A stretch of DNA of 46,596 nucleotides, from the NCBI GenBank assembly GCA_024640885.1, contig JAHEEC010000023.1, forward strand, positions 1-46,596. The letters run 5' to 3'. The notes below the pieces were generated by a model. That model was not told the DNA's origin. It did not search any database and worked only from the letters and a program-made list of their open reading frames with translations. Positions 9,576 through 17,925 of the stretch are shown piece by piece. Position 1 is the stretch's first letter. Every line of letters begins with the position of its first letter. Source of the DNA: Bacteroidota bacterium (GTDB taxonomy: Bacteria > Bacteroidota > Bacteroidia > Bacteroidales > GCA-2748055). Made by a program: the position numbers and the translations under genes.

Positions 9576-12197
9576 ATGATGAAACGACTATTGCTCAACA
9601 CGATCATTGCAATGATGGCTTTTTCCCTCACAGGTCAGAGTCAGAACCTGGGTCTTGTGACCGGCAGATCAGATTTTGTCGGTTTGTCGGGATATCCTTC
9701 GTCACCCCAGCTTGTTGAATCCGGGGCCGATAATTTCTACTGGATATCAGGCTCTTCCTTTGCGACGGTATATCATCCATACCTGAAGGAGGTGGTCAAT
9801 AATTTTGCCAATATATATTTCTTAAAGTATGACAAGGCGGGGGAGATTGTGGGATCCAATTTCGTGAGAGGCTCCAGCTATGCCATCGAAGCGGCTTCTG
9901 TGGAAGAGGGGCTGACCATGGTTTCCAGGGCCAGTTATGACGTGGATGCCAGCGGGACCGTCCTGACTTTGAACGGAGCCTATAACCTTGAGTTCATTGC
10001 AAAGTATGATCCCAGGTGCGTGCTTGAAAAGATTGTGAAGATATGGAACCTGGGTCCGTCTGAATCTGCGTATTCAATGGCGAAAGTGGACAGGTATGAC
10101 GGTTCGGTCTATATCTACGGCACAGCCAGCCAGGTCATGGAGGTGGAGGGATTCGGAGTAATTGGCAAGGCACATCCTGAAAGTTACCTCTACCTGTTAA
10201 AATATGGAGCGGACCTTCAACTGCAGTGGGTTTACACCGCAGGTTTTAATACCACACTGCTTGCATACGGTTATTATAACAACCTGAAGGTTACGCCAGA
10301 CATCAAGGGAAATGTGGTGATCACGGGCTCCTATGAGACCGACTGCAACCCCCTCTTTGACGATGTAACCCTGGATTCATTCAAGGATGGATACGGGCTT
10401 TTTGCCGCTAAACTGGACCCCTCTGGAAAGCAGGTGTGGGTGCAGGGTGGTTCCATGAATGGACTCGGATATGCGACCCATATTTTCAAGGGACTGGCCA
10501 TGAAGAATGGTGACCTTGTGATGGCAGGGGTCACCACCACCGGTTATTTCAAACTGGGTGATGCGGAAGTCAATTTTGTCAATGGAGCAGGCTATACCAA
10601 CCAGTTCATCTACAGGATGACCCCCGAGGGGACCATCCGATGGCTGAGGCCGTTCCAGAACATGGGGCCAAATTATGCCGAAGGAAAGAAAGGGACCGGG
10701 AGCATCAACCAACTGAAGGGGGTTGAAAGTGAAGAATTCACCGAGGATATGTACTATGATGCCTTAGAGTGGAACAACCGGGTCCTTTACATGACGGGCT
10801 TATTCCTGAACAATACCTTCAATGTGGCAGGAAAGGTCCTCCCTAAAACCTATCCCGAGGGCGCCTTCGTGGTGGCAGTTGATCTGGGCAGTGGCGACGA
10901 GCTTTGGGGGTACGGGATCTCTTCGGATTTTATGGGCCTTCATGGATTTGATGCAGATGGGAGCGGGAATGTATCATTGATGGGATATTCCAGCGAAATC
11001 CAGGATTTTGAAAGCATTGCTGTAGAGCCTGTGAACGGAACCTATCCGGTTTTCCATCTTGGACTGGATTACAACGGGAAACCGCTGTGGCATAACAATG
11101 CCCATATCCTCACAGGACCCGGGTACAACTTAAACGGAGTGGACCTTGAGGTGCTCCGGGATGGACAGGTTTTTTCATCCATGTACCTCTCCAGGACCGA
11201 TAACCTGATCATCGGTGGCAGCTCACTTTTTGAAGATTATCCCTATACGAGCTGGTTGCTGGCCCTGAATGCCACTTCCGAAATAGGGGGTACGGTGACT
11301 GACCCGGCAGGTAACCCTCTATTTCCAGGATATGTAAAAGCCTATAAGTCCGCAAGATCCGGGGCATATCCAGCGGTGGATTCGGTGGAGCTGGATGGGG
11401 GAGGGAATTATCTGTTTAAGGGGCTTTACCCGGGGAACTACACGTTGAAAGTGTTTCCCGACCCAGTGTCATACCCGAAGGCAATACCCACCTACCTTGA
11501 GAATGTGGTGGAATGGAAAGTGGCGGGATTTAACGATTTTAAGGTGGACACCAGGGCGGGCTTTTTAAATATCATGGCCACCGAGGTGGAACCGTTAAAT
11601 CCTGAGAACGGAAGCGGCAACCTCTCGGGTAACCTGAGCTACGAGGAGGACGGAACGTTGAAGGGAACCCAGGCAAGACCAGTATCCAAGGGTCCGGTCA
11701 TCCTCACCAAAAGATCCAAGAAGTCCACCAATGCAGGAGAAGTGGTGGCCTACGTGGAGACCGATCAATTTGGAAATTTTGCATTTGAAAATGTACCGGA
11801 TGGTGATTATTTGCTCATTGTGGATGTCACCGGACTGGAGATGATCGAAACACACGAGGTGACCATCGCGGGCAATCAGATCGTTTCGGGATTGGATTAT
11901 ACTGTGGGGCCCGACGGGATCTATACATGGACCGGGGTGGGGATCCGGGACAGGGAACAAGGGCAGCTTGGCATGTTTCCCAATCCCGGTGACGGATTGA
12001 TCACCCTGGGATTTCCGGGCAAAGGCACCTATCGGGCCTATGTCTACGGGACTGATGGAAAGCTGGCTGCTTCCAGGGTCTTCTTCTCTTCTTCAGCGGA
12101 GACCACACTGGACATCACCAATCTGAAAAAGGGGATCTACATGATCAGGGTGGAGGGCCCGGATCTCTCTGCATCGGTGAAATATCTCAAGCGATAA
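9576..12197 (+). CDS. Type IX secreted protein with propeller-like N-terminus and Por sorting tail, function unknown
   Basis: This 873-residue protein has a signal peptide (MMKRLLLNTIIAMMAFSLTGQSQ). Residues of about 30-560 contain recurring segments of the type YLYLLKYGADLQLQW and FAAKLDPSGKQVW, resembling SBBP-like propeller repeats. Two carboxypeptidase-like/SdrD-like beta-sandwich segments follow, near 568-645 (GGTVTDPAGNPL) and 700-760 (FGNFAFENVPDGDYLL). The C-terminus (about 799-873) starts at MFPNPGDG, contains LDITNLKKGIYMIRVEG and ends in a KYLKR basic motif, a typical type A sorting domain for the type IX system. No catalytic motif was recognised. The tight 9-bp spacing links it to the upstream sensor phosphatase, and a strong terminator follows. 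Confidence 0.85.
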   Translation: MMKRLLLNTIIAMMAFSLTGQSQNLGLVTGRSDFVGLSGYPSSPQLVESGADNFYWISGSSFATVYHPYLKEVVNNFANIYFLKYDKAGEIVGSNFVRGSSYAIEAASVEEGLTMVSRASYDVDASGTVLTLNGAYNLEFIAKYDPRCVLEKIVKIWNLGPSESAYSMAKVDRYDGSVYIYGTASQVMEVEGFGVIGKAHPESYLYLLKYGADLQLQWVYTAGFNTTLLAYGYYNNLKVTPDIKGNVVITGSYETDCNPLFDDVTLDSFKDGYGLFAAKLDPSGKQVWVQGGSMNGLGYATHIFKGLAMKNGDLVMAGVTTTGYFKLGDAEVNFVNGAGYTNQFIYRMTPEGTIRWLRPFQNMGPNYAEGKKGTGSINQLKGVESEEFTEDMYYDALEWNNRVLYMTGLFLNNTFNVAGKVLPKTYPEGAFVVAVDLGSGDELWGYGISSDFMGLHGFDADGSGNVSLMGYSSEIQDFESIAVEPVNGTYPVFHLGLDYNGKPLWHNNAHILTGPGYNLNGVDLEVLRDGQVFSSMYLSRTDNLIIGGSSLFEDYPYTSWLLALNATSEIGGTVTDPAGNPLFPGYVKAYKSARSGAYPAVDSVELDGGGNYLFKGLYPGNYTLKVFPDPVSYPKAIPTYLENVVEWKVAGFNDFKVDTRAGFLNIMATEVEPLNPENGSGNLSGNLSYEEDGTLKGTQARPVSKGPVILTKRSKKSTNAGEVVAYVETDQFGNFAFENVPDGDYLLIVDVTGLEMIETHEVTIAGNQIVSGLDYTVGPDGIYTWTGVGIRDREQGQLGMFPNPGDGLITLGFPGKGTYRAYVYGTDGKLAASRVFFSSSAETTLDITNLKKGIYMIRVEGPDLSASVKYLKR

Positions 12198-12215
12198 ACC
12201 CTCATGTCATTAAAT

Positions 12216-12248
12216 AAAAAATCCGGGAAGCACGTTCCCGGATTTTTT
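12216..12248. terminator. Bidirectional intrinsic terminator
   Basis: A perfect 14-bp inverted repeat (arms 12216-12229 and 12235-12248) encloses a 5-base loop. The stem is GC-rich in its loop-proximal half and has six A-T pairs at its base, so it ends in a T run on either strand. It lies 18 bp after the stop of the secreted-protein gene and 24 bp beyond the stop of the opposing rocD gene, so it can serve both. It is the clearest terminator in the window. Confidence 0.93.
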
Positions 12249-12272
12249 ATTATTCCAAGATCCACGGGATCA

Positions 12273-13484
12273 TCAGCTGAAGGAACCGATGGTCCTTTCG
12301 ATGATCCCGGCACACTCCTTCAGTTGCTCCTCGGTGATCACCAGGGGAGGCGCGAAGCGGATGATATGTTCGTGGGTGGGCTTGGCCAGCAGTCCATTCT
12401 CCTTCAGGGCCACACATACGTCCCAGGCGGTCTTCCCATTGGTGGGCCTTATCACAATGGCGTTCAGCAATCCTTTGCCCCTTACCTTTTCCACCATGGG
12501 TGAATCAATCTCCTTCAGCCAGCCACGGAATTTTTTGCCCAGGGCTTCTGCTTTCTCTGCCAGGTGCTCCTCTTTGATCACCTCCAGGGCAGCAATGGCC
12601 ACCCTGGCAGCAATTGGATTTCCTCCATAGGTCGAACCATGCTCGCCGGGGCGGATGCACAGCATGACCTCGTCGTCAGCCAGCACCGCCGATACCGGGT
12701 AGACGCCGCCTGAGAGTGCTTTGCCCAGGATCAGGATATCGGGGCGGACCCCTTCATGGTCACAGGCGAGTAATTTTCCCGTCCTTGCCAGACCTGTCTG
12801 CACCTCGTCGGCAATGAAAAGCACATTCTTCTCTTTGCAGAGTTTAAAGGCTTTGGACAGGAACCCCTCATCGGGCACATACACCCCTGCTTCTCCCTGG
12901 ATAGGCTCCACAAGGAATCCGGCCACATTTGGATCCTCCAGCGCCCCGGCAAGCGCGGCGGTGTCATTGTAGGGGATTGTGACAAACCCCGGCGTATACG
13001 GGCCGAAGCCTTTGTATGAATCGGGATCGGTGGACATGGAGATGATGGTGATGGTGCGCCCGTGGAAATTACCCTCACACACGATGATCTTCGCCTCATT
13101 TTCGGGAATTCCCTTCTTTTCGTAGGCCCACTTGCGGCAGAGTTTCAGGGCGGTCTCGTCCCCTTCAGCTCCCGAATTCATGGGAAGCACCTTGTCATAT
13201 CCGAAGTACCGGGTGATGTATTCCTCAAATTCTCCAAGCATGCTGTTGTAAAAAGCCCTTGAAGTGAGCGTGAGCCTGCCTGCCTGTTCCTTCATGGCAT
13301 TGACGATCCTGGGATGACAATGACCCTGGTTTACTGCTGAATAGGCCGAGAGGAAATCGTAATATCTCCTGCCTTCAACATCCCAGACATACACTCCCTC
13401 GCCCCGGTCAAGGACCACAGGAAGGGGGTGGTAGTTATGTGCCCCGTACTTATCTTCTCGCTGGATGTAATCTTGTGTGTTCAT
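12273..13484 (-). CDS. rocD: Ornithine aminotransferase (ornithine--oxo-acid transaminase)
   Basis: This PLP enzyme transfers the delta-amino group of ornithine to 2-oxoglutarate, giving glutamate semialdehyde and linking arginine/ornithine with proline and glutamate. It is 403 residues, a normal length. Class III aminotransferase motifs are visible: the cofactor-phosphate contact [12 protein letters not shown], the ring-stacking segment NFHGRT, the aspartate motif [15 protein letters not shown] and the Schiff-base lysine in LGKALSGG. The N-terminal segment ([17 protein letters not shown]) is characteristic of ornithine aminotransferase rather than acetylornithine transaminase. It is monocistronic and divergent from the nitroreductase with 117 bp between them. 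It could also act on related omega-amino acids. Confidence 0.93.
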   Translation of the reverse strand: MNTQDYIQREDKYGAHNYHPLPVVLDRGEGVYVWDVEGRRYYDFLSAYSAVNQGHCHPRIVNAMKEQAGRLTLTSRAFYNSMLGEFEEYITRYFGYDKVLPMNSGAEGDETALKLCRKWAYEKKGIPENEAKIIVCEGNFHGRTITIISMSTDPDSYKGFGPYTPGFVTIPYNDTAALAGALEDPNVAGFLVEPIQGEAGVYVPDEGFLSKAFKLCKEKNVLFIADEVQTGLARTGKLLACDHEGVRPDILILGKALSGGVYPVSAVLADDEVMLCIRPGEHGSTYGGNPIAARVAIAALEVIKEEHLAEKAEALGKKFRGWLKEIDSPMVEKVRGKGLLNAIVIRPTNGKTAWDVCVALKENGLLAKPTHEHIIRFAPPLVITEEQLKECAGIIERTIGSFS

Positions 13485-13601
13485 ATTGAAAACCTGTTCT
13501 GTGTTGAGTGTATATTTTAAGCCATAAAGTTAATAAAACATATGTCACCCTTAACCGTTATTATTAAGAGTTTAAAATAACTTTCATCCATTCAAAGGCT
13601 T

Positions 13602-14165
13602 ATGGAAAGCTTACATGAATTAATAATAAAGCGATGGAGCCCGGTGGCATTCGACTCCCGGCCCATGACCAAAGAGGAGATATCCCTGTTGATCGAAGCC
13701 GCAAAATGGGCTCCTTCTGGCAGAAACGCCCAACCCTGGCGATTCATCTATGCAACCCGGGATATGAATGAATACGGTCCAATGTTTGACTTGCTGAATC
13801 CAGGAAACAAGGTGTGGGCAAAAACAGCCCCCCTGCTGATCCTGCCCATTGCCATGACCATTTCCACCTATAAGGAACGGCCCAACCGGCTGGCATTATA
13901 TGAGACCGGGATGGCAGTCTCCAATCTGTTGTTCCAGGCCACCCATATGGGGCTCTTCGTACACCAGATGGGAGGATATGATCATGAAAAGGCCAGGGAA
14001 CTACTGGGGATCCCGGCCAGGTTTGAGCCCACCGCCATGATGGCCGTGGGATACAAAGGGGACCTTTCCGCGCTTCCCGCCGAACTGGCCGAGAGGGAAA
14101 CCACACGGAGGACCAGGATGGAAACCGGCACCTTCCTGGTCCGGGGCGGATATGGCACCACCTAG
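13602..14165 (+). CDS. Nitroreductase-family flavoprotein
   Basis: The 187-residue protein belongs to the FMN-dependent nitroreductase fold. The FMN-binding N-terminal pattern is visible: KRWSPVAFDSRPM then WAPSGRNAQPWRF. A later GMAVSNLLFQATHMGL helix forms part of the dimer core, and a MAVGYKGD segment sits near the C-terminus. The substrate cannot be predicted; family members reduce quinones, flavins, nitro compounds or enones with NAD(P)H. It is divergent from rocD. Its stop codon shares the four bases CTAG (14162-14165) with that of the opposing TonB-receptor gene. Confidence 0.9.
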   Translation: MESLHELIIKRWSPVAFDSRPMTKEEISLLIEAAKWAPSGRNAQPWRFIYATRDMNEYGPMFDLLNPGNKVWAKTAPLLILPIAMTISTYKERPNRLALYETGMAVSNLLFQATHMGLFVHQMGGYDHEKARELLGIPARFEPTAMMAVGYKGDLSALPAELAERETTRRTRMETGTFLVRGGYGTT

Positions 14166-16624
14166 AAACTGATGGATATCCTGATGTTGAACCTTCTGCC
14201 GGTGAGGTAGTTGGGAACGCCAAACTGGCCCGGGATCCCGCGCTGGTCAGAGATGGTGCGGATCCAGAGGTAGGAGGCTTCATTGTTGATTCCAAGCAGG
14301 TTGAAGATCTCCCCGCTGATCCATATGCTTTCAAAGAACCGAAGGGGATTTCGTTCACCAAGCAAATCGGTTTCGCGCTTGATGACCTTTGAAAACCCGA
14401 TATCCACCCTGCGGTAGGGTTTCATGCGCAACTGGGTATAATACTGATCATCATTGGGACTGCTGAGGGGCAATCCGGTCCCGTAAAAGGCGTTAAGGTG
14501 CACTTTATAGCCCGGGTTATTGGGAAAATAGTCCTGGAAATAGAGTCCGAACGTAAAGAGCTGGTCGGTGGGCCTGGGGAACTCACCTGCCGGAACCTGA
14601 ATGTAGTTGTTTCCGTCAAAGATATATGCATAATCTCCCTCCACATCCTCCCTGGTCTGCAGGAGCGACATGGTCATCCAGGATTCGGCACCATGCACAA
14701 ACTCACCGTTGAGCTTGAAATCAATTCCCCTTGCAAATCCCTGGGAAATATTTTCCCCTGCATAGGAGAGCCTCACATTCTCAATCCTGTATGGAATCAG
14801 GTCATTCAACCATTTGTAGTAGGCCTCCCCGGTGAGTTTGAAGGGCCGCTCCCACATGGAGAAAATATAATCGCCCCCCACCAGCAGGTGGATGGATCGC
14901 TGTGGCAGGATCTCATCATTGACGAATCCATCGGGCCTTCTCATCTCCTTATAAAACGGGGGCTGGTAATAATATCCGGCAGAGATATGGAACATCATGT
15001 CCCTTTCCCAGTAGGGTTGAGTGCTGACCGTAACCCGGGGGCTGAACATGGTGGTCCTGTGAAAGTCCCAGTGGGTGAGCCGGGCCCCGGTGGTCACGAA
15101 AAGATCTGCCCCGGCTGCGTTCAACTCCCAGGTATTTTGCAGAAATCCGCTGATCTGCCCGTAGGTGATTGAGTTTTCTGCCCGTTTGGATTCACTCAGG
15201 GCCAGTTCCTGGCCGTTATAGGGAAGCACATATCCCGAGGAATCGAGCAGTTCCCACTCGTTAATGCGGTCATAAAATGCCTGGTACTGGTAGGAGAGGC
15301 CCCATTGGAGCCGGTTCTGACCCACCTGCAGGTTACCCAGGTGAGATGCAGATATAACGCTGGCATCCAGGTAATTCCTTCCATGAGAAAGGAGTGTGCC
15401 TATGCCCACATTGAGGATGCTGTCACCGTAAGTGTCTGAGCCGAGGGTATTGTCCAGTTCATTGATCAGGTATTGTCCCAGGATGTCGTAGGTCTCCTCC
15501 TCAGAAGTGCTGAAAGCAGAGGCCGTGAATTTCAGCGATAATTCATTCAACGGCCTGTAATTCAATGTGATTGCCCCCATGTATGTGTCAAACTGGTCCA
15601 CCTCCTGTCCTTCATAATAGACCCTCAGGTTCAGCGGGAGGTCCTTGGTCCCAAACTCCGTATCCCTGTTGCTGGGAATGAACTGGTATTTGCTCGAGGA
15701 GTAATTGCCCAGCAATGAGACTTCCAGTTTCCGGGTGAGCTGGTAGGTGAGGAGCGCCTGGAAATCAGAAAACTGGGGTTTGTAATCCCCTTTGGTCTCC
15801 AGCGTGTTCAGGAGGTAGGAGGTGGTTTTATAACGGTACCCTGCCAGGTAGGTGAAGCGCCGGGTGCGGGAGGCTCCCTCCACATGAGCAGATGCCCCCA
15901 GCAGGCTCAGGGAGGTGGAACCCGCAAACTTTGTGGGACGTTTGTAGGTGATATCCAGTGCAGAAGACATCCGGTCACCATACCTTGCATCAAATCCGCC
16001 GGCAGAAAATTTCACCGAGGAGACCAGGTCCGAATTTACAAAACTTAGCCCTTCCTGCTGCCCCGACCTCACCAGGAATGGCCTGTAAATTTCGATATCA
16101 TTCACATAGACAAGGTTCTCATCGAAGCTGCCCCCCCTTACCGAATATTGCGAACTAAGTTCATTGTTGGAACTTACCCCCGCCTGTGATTTTATGATTG
16201 CTTCCACCTTCCCGGTGGTGGTAGGCATGTAATTGAGATCTTCCACATCGATCCTCTGGAAGGTACTGGCCCTTTCCTGCCTTGCACTGATAGAAACCTC
16301 CCGGATGGCGCGGATATCCCTTTGAAGTAGAATGTTGCGTTCCTGGACCTGCCCGGGCTGCAGCCTGATGGCGAACTGGTAGGTGAGGTATCCCACACAT
16401 GAAACCACCACGGTGAAAGAGCGTCCCGCCGGGATCTCAATCCGGTAGGTGCCATTGGATTGTGTCATGGTCCCTTCCTGGGTCCCAAGGAGGGCCACAT
16501 TGGCAAGTTCCACAGGATCGCCCACACTGTCCCTTACGGATCCTGTCAATACCCCGCGTTCCTGCCCGGCAACCATACCGGTGTAAAGGAGAAGAAGCAT
16601 CAATAAGGACAGAAGGCTTTTCAC
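14162..16624 (-). CDS. TonB-dependent outer-membrane receptor with N-terminal carboxypeptidase-like domain
   Basis: This 820-residue outer-membrane protein has a Sec signal (MKSLLSLLMLLLLYTGMVAGQ), a carboxypeptidase-regulatory-like domain (about 25-105, GSVRDSVGDPVELANVALLGT), a plug domain (about 115-230, including SQYSVRGGSFDENLVYVND) and a beta-barrel ending in alternating residues with a terminal phenylalanine (RFNIRISISF). It is shorter than SusC-type receptors (about 1000 residues), and no SusD-like lipoprotein lies beside it, so a polysaccharide role is not supported. It may import a metal chelate, cofactor or peptide. The small gene just upstream at 16687 shares the carboxypeptidase-like fold and is probably co-transcribed (62 bp apart). 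Confidence 0.93.
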   Translation of the reverse strand: MKSLLSLLMLLLLYTGMVAGQERGVLTGSVRDSVGDPVELANVALLGTQEGTMTQSNGTYRIEIPAGRSFTVVVSCVGYLTYQFAIRLQPGQVQERNILLQRDIRAIREVSISARQERASTFQRIDVEDLNYMPTTTGKVEAIIKSQAGVSSNNELSSQYSVRGGSFDENLVYVNDIEIYRPFLVRSGQQEGLSFVNSDLVSSVKFSAGGFDARYGDRMSSALDITYKRPTKFAGSTSLSLLGASAHVEGASRTRRFTYLAGYRYKTTSYLLNTLETKGDYKPQFSDFQALLTYQLTRKLEVSLLGNYSSSKYQFIPSNRDTEFGTKDLPLNLRVYYEGQEVDQFDTYMGAITLNYRPLNELSLKFTASAFSTSEEETYDILGQYLINELDNTLGSDTYGDSILNVGIGTLLSHGRNYLDASVISASHLGNLQVGQNRLQWGLSYQYQAFYDRINEWELLDSSGYVLPYNGQELALSESKRAENSITYGQISGFLQNTWELNAAGADLFVTTGARLTHWDFHRTTMFSPRVTVSTQPYWERDMMFHISAGYYYQPPFYKEMRRPDGFVNDEILPQRSIHLLVGGDYIFSMWERPFKLTGEAYYKWLNDLIPYRIENVRLSYAGENISQGFARGIDFKLNGEFVHGAESWMTMSLLQTREDVEGDYAYIFDGNNYIQVPAGEFPRPTDQLFTFGLYFQDYFPNNPGYKVHLNAFYGTGLPLSSPNDDQYYTQLRMKPYRRVDIGFSKVIKRETDLLGERNPLRFFESIWISGEIFNLLGINNEASYLWIRTISDQRGIPGQFGVPNYLTGRRFNIRISISF

Positions 16625-16686
16625 ATTGAGAAGTTTCCCGAATATAGTACTAACTCATGAATGGCGGGCAAAATTGTGTACGAAAG

Positions 16687-17352
16687 CTAGTCATCATCCT
16701 GTTTAAAATCCCCCTGTTTCAGGGATTCGAAGAATTTGGCCCACCTCATGGGATCAAAAATCGTGTAATAGGGAGTCTGGCCCGCAGTATAGAGCTGGTT
16801 ATACTGTTGCTTCATGACCTCCCTGAAATTGATATTGGGACTGGGGCCCATGTCATTCATTTTGATCTGTGTCTTGATCAGGGCGATATTGTGGTAAGCC
16901 CTCTGCTGGTCGTCATCAGGAAGTTCCAGTGCCAGGAAGGCTTCTTTAAATTCGTGGTAAGTTTTCCAGGGATAGATGCGGACCTCGGCCAGCTGGAAGG
17001 TATCGCTCACCATAAAGATATCGGCCGGATACTGCTGGCCACCCAGGGAATCGGGGATCACATGAATGGTCCCTTTATGCCCCATATGGCTGAAGAGGAT
17101 GGTATCATTCGACCTTACCACAAAGGAAAACATGCCACGCTGGTCCGAAGTGGTACCCCGCCGCTCGTTCAGGATGATAATATTCACATCGGGCAGGGGA
17201 CGATGTTGCAGATCCCTGACCATACCCGAAAACTGGACCAGCTCATCCTCATTGTCACTTTTTCGCTGACCCTCAAGATCAGAGGCAACAGCAACGAGAA
17301 CCAGCAATCCCAGCATCAGCTTCAAATAGCCCCTATGCCTCCCGGAAAACAT
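16687..17352 (-). CDS. Small exported protein with carboxypeptidase-like beta-sandwich domain
   Basis: I start it at the ATG at 17352 (221 residues), because the upstream frame opens only with a TTG at 17400. The N-terminus MFSGRHRGYLKLMLGLLVLV then AVASDLEGQ is a good signal peptide. Residues of about 35-115 form a carboxypeptidase-like/peptidase-associated domain (FSGMVRDLQHRPLPDVNIII, then TTSDQRGMFSFVV). The rest is mostly helical and charged and ends in an acidic tail (QGDFKQDDD). Similar short proteins with this fold are common near TonB receptors in Bacteroidota; the exact role is not known. It precedes the TonB receptor in the same direction and likely forms a two-gene unit with it. 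Confidence 0.78.
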   Translation of the reverse strand: MFSGRHRGYLKLMLGLLVLVAVASDLEGQRKSDNEDELVQFSGMVRDLQHRPLPDVNIIILNERRGTTSDQRGMFSFVVRSNDTILFSHMGHKGTIHVIPDSLGGQQYPADIFMVSDTFQLAEVRIYPWKTYHEFKEAFLALELPDDDQQRAYHNIALIKTQIKMNDMGPSPNINFREVMKQQYNQLYTAGQTPYYTIFDPMRWAKFFESLKQGDFKQDDD

Positions 17353-17409
17353 CTCCCAAAAATAGATAAAAAATGGGGGCAACCTGTCCGGCCCCACCAA
17401 ATTATGGGC

Positions 17410-17417
17410 TAATTTTG
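17410..17417 (+). promoter_or_regulatory. Possible Bacteroidota -7 box before the YjbQ gene
   Basis: TAATTTTG fits the TAnnTTTG consensus of the primary sigma factor of this phylum and lies 26 bp before the ATG at 17444. No TTG is seen at the expected -33 position, so support is partial. Confidence 0.3.
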
Positions 17418-17443
17418 TGAATTATTAACAATAATCCGATCCC

Positions 17444-17854
17444 ATGGTAATTCAGCAGCGCATCACTCTGCCTCCTATGCCCAGGGGCTTTCACCTGATT
17501 ACACGCAACGTATTGGATGCCATCGGGAAACTACCCGACTCAGGCCTGATGCATGTATTGATTCAGCACACCTCGGCCGGCCTCACCCTGAATGAGAACG
17601 CGGATCCGTCGGTAAGAGACGATTTTAGCGCTTTCATGAACCACCTGGTTCCGGAAAACCATCCCACATACAGCCATATTTTTGAAGGTGAGGATGACAT
17701 GCCTGCACATCTGAAAGCGTCAATTATAGGGAGTTCTGTGACCATTCCCATCACAAACGGACGTTTAAACCTGGGAACCTGGCAGGGAATCTACCTGGGT
17801 GAATTCAGGAACCACGGAGGTTCGCGAAGGTTGGTGATTACCGTCACCAGCTGA
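17444..17854 (+). CDS. YjbQ-family protein (UPF0047)
   Basis: This 136-residue protein belongs to the UPF0047/YjbQ family. Members have weak thiamine-phosphate-synthase-like activity, but their true role is unsettled. Conserved features visible are the central LIQHTSAGLTLNENADPSVRDD motif region (17556-17621), the H-rich stretch around ENHPTYSHIFEGEDDMPAH, and the C-terminal GTWQGIYLGEFRNHGG motif. The cluster of conserved histidines, aspartates and glutamates suggests a metal or phosphate site. It is divergent from the small exported protein gene and probably monocistronic. Confidence 0.92.
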   Translation: MVIQQRITLPPMPRGFHLITRNVLDAIGKLPDSGLMHVLIQHTSAGLTLNENADPSVRDDFSAFMNHLVPENHPTYSHIFEGEDDMPAHLKASIIGSSVTIPITNGRLNLGTWQGIYLGEFRNHGGSRRLVITVTS

Positions 17855-17925
17855 CCATGTTTTAGAATAGCTCCGGTCCGTATATTTTTTATATAATTTT
17901 AGGGTTCTGATATATCCTATCGCCC

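Noticed and set aside
12204..12503. Plus-strand ORF starting beside the terminator
   Set aside because: It runs through the terminator hairpin and then antisense to rocD; no motif is present.
14498..15172. Long plus-strand ORF inside the TonB-dependent receptor gene
   Set aside because: It is antisense to a well-supported gene and encodes no recognisable domain; long shadow frames are common in GC-balanced coding DNA.
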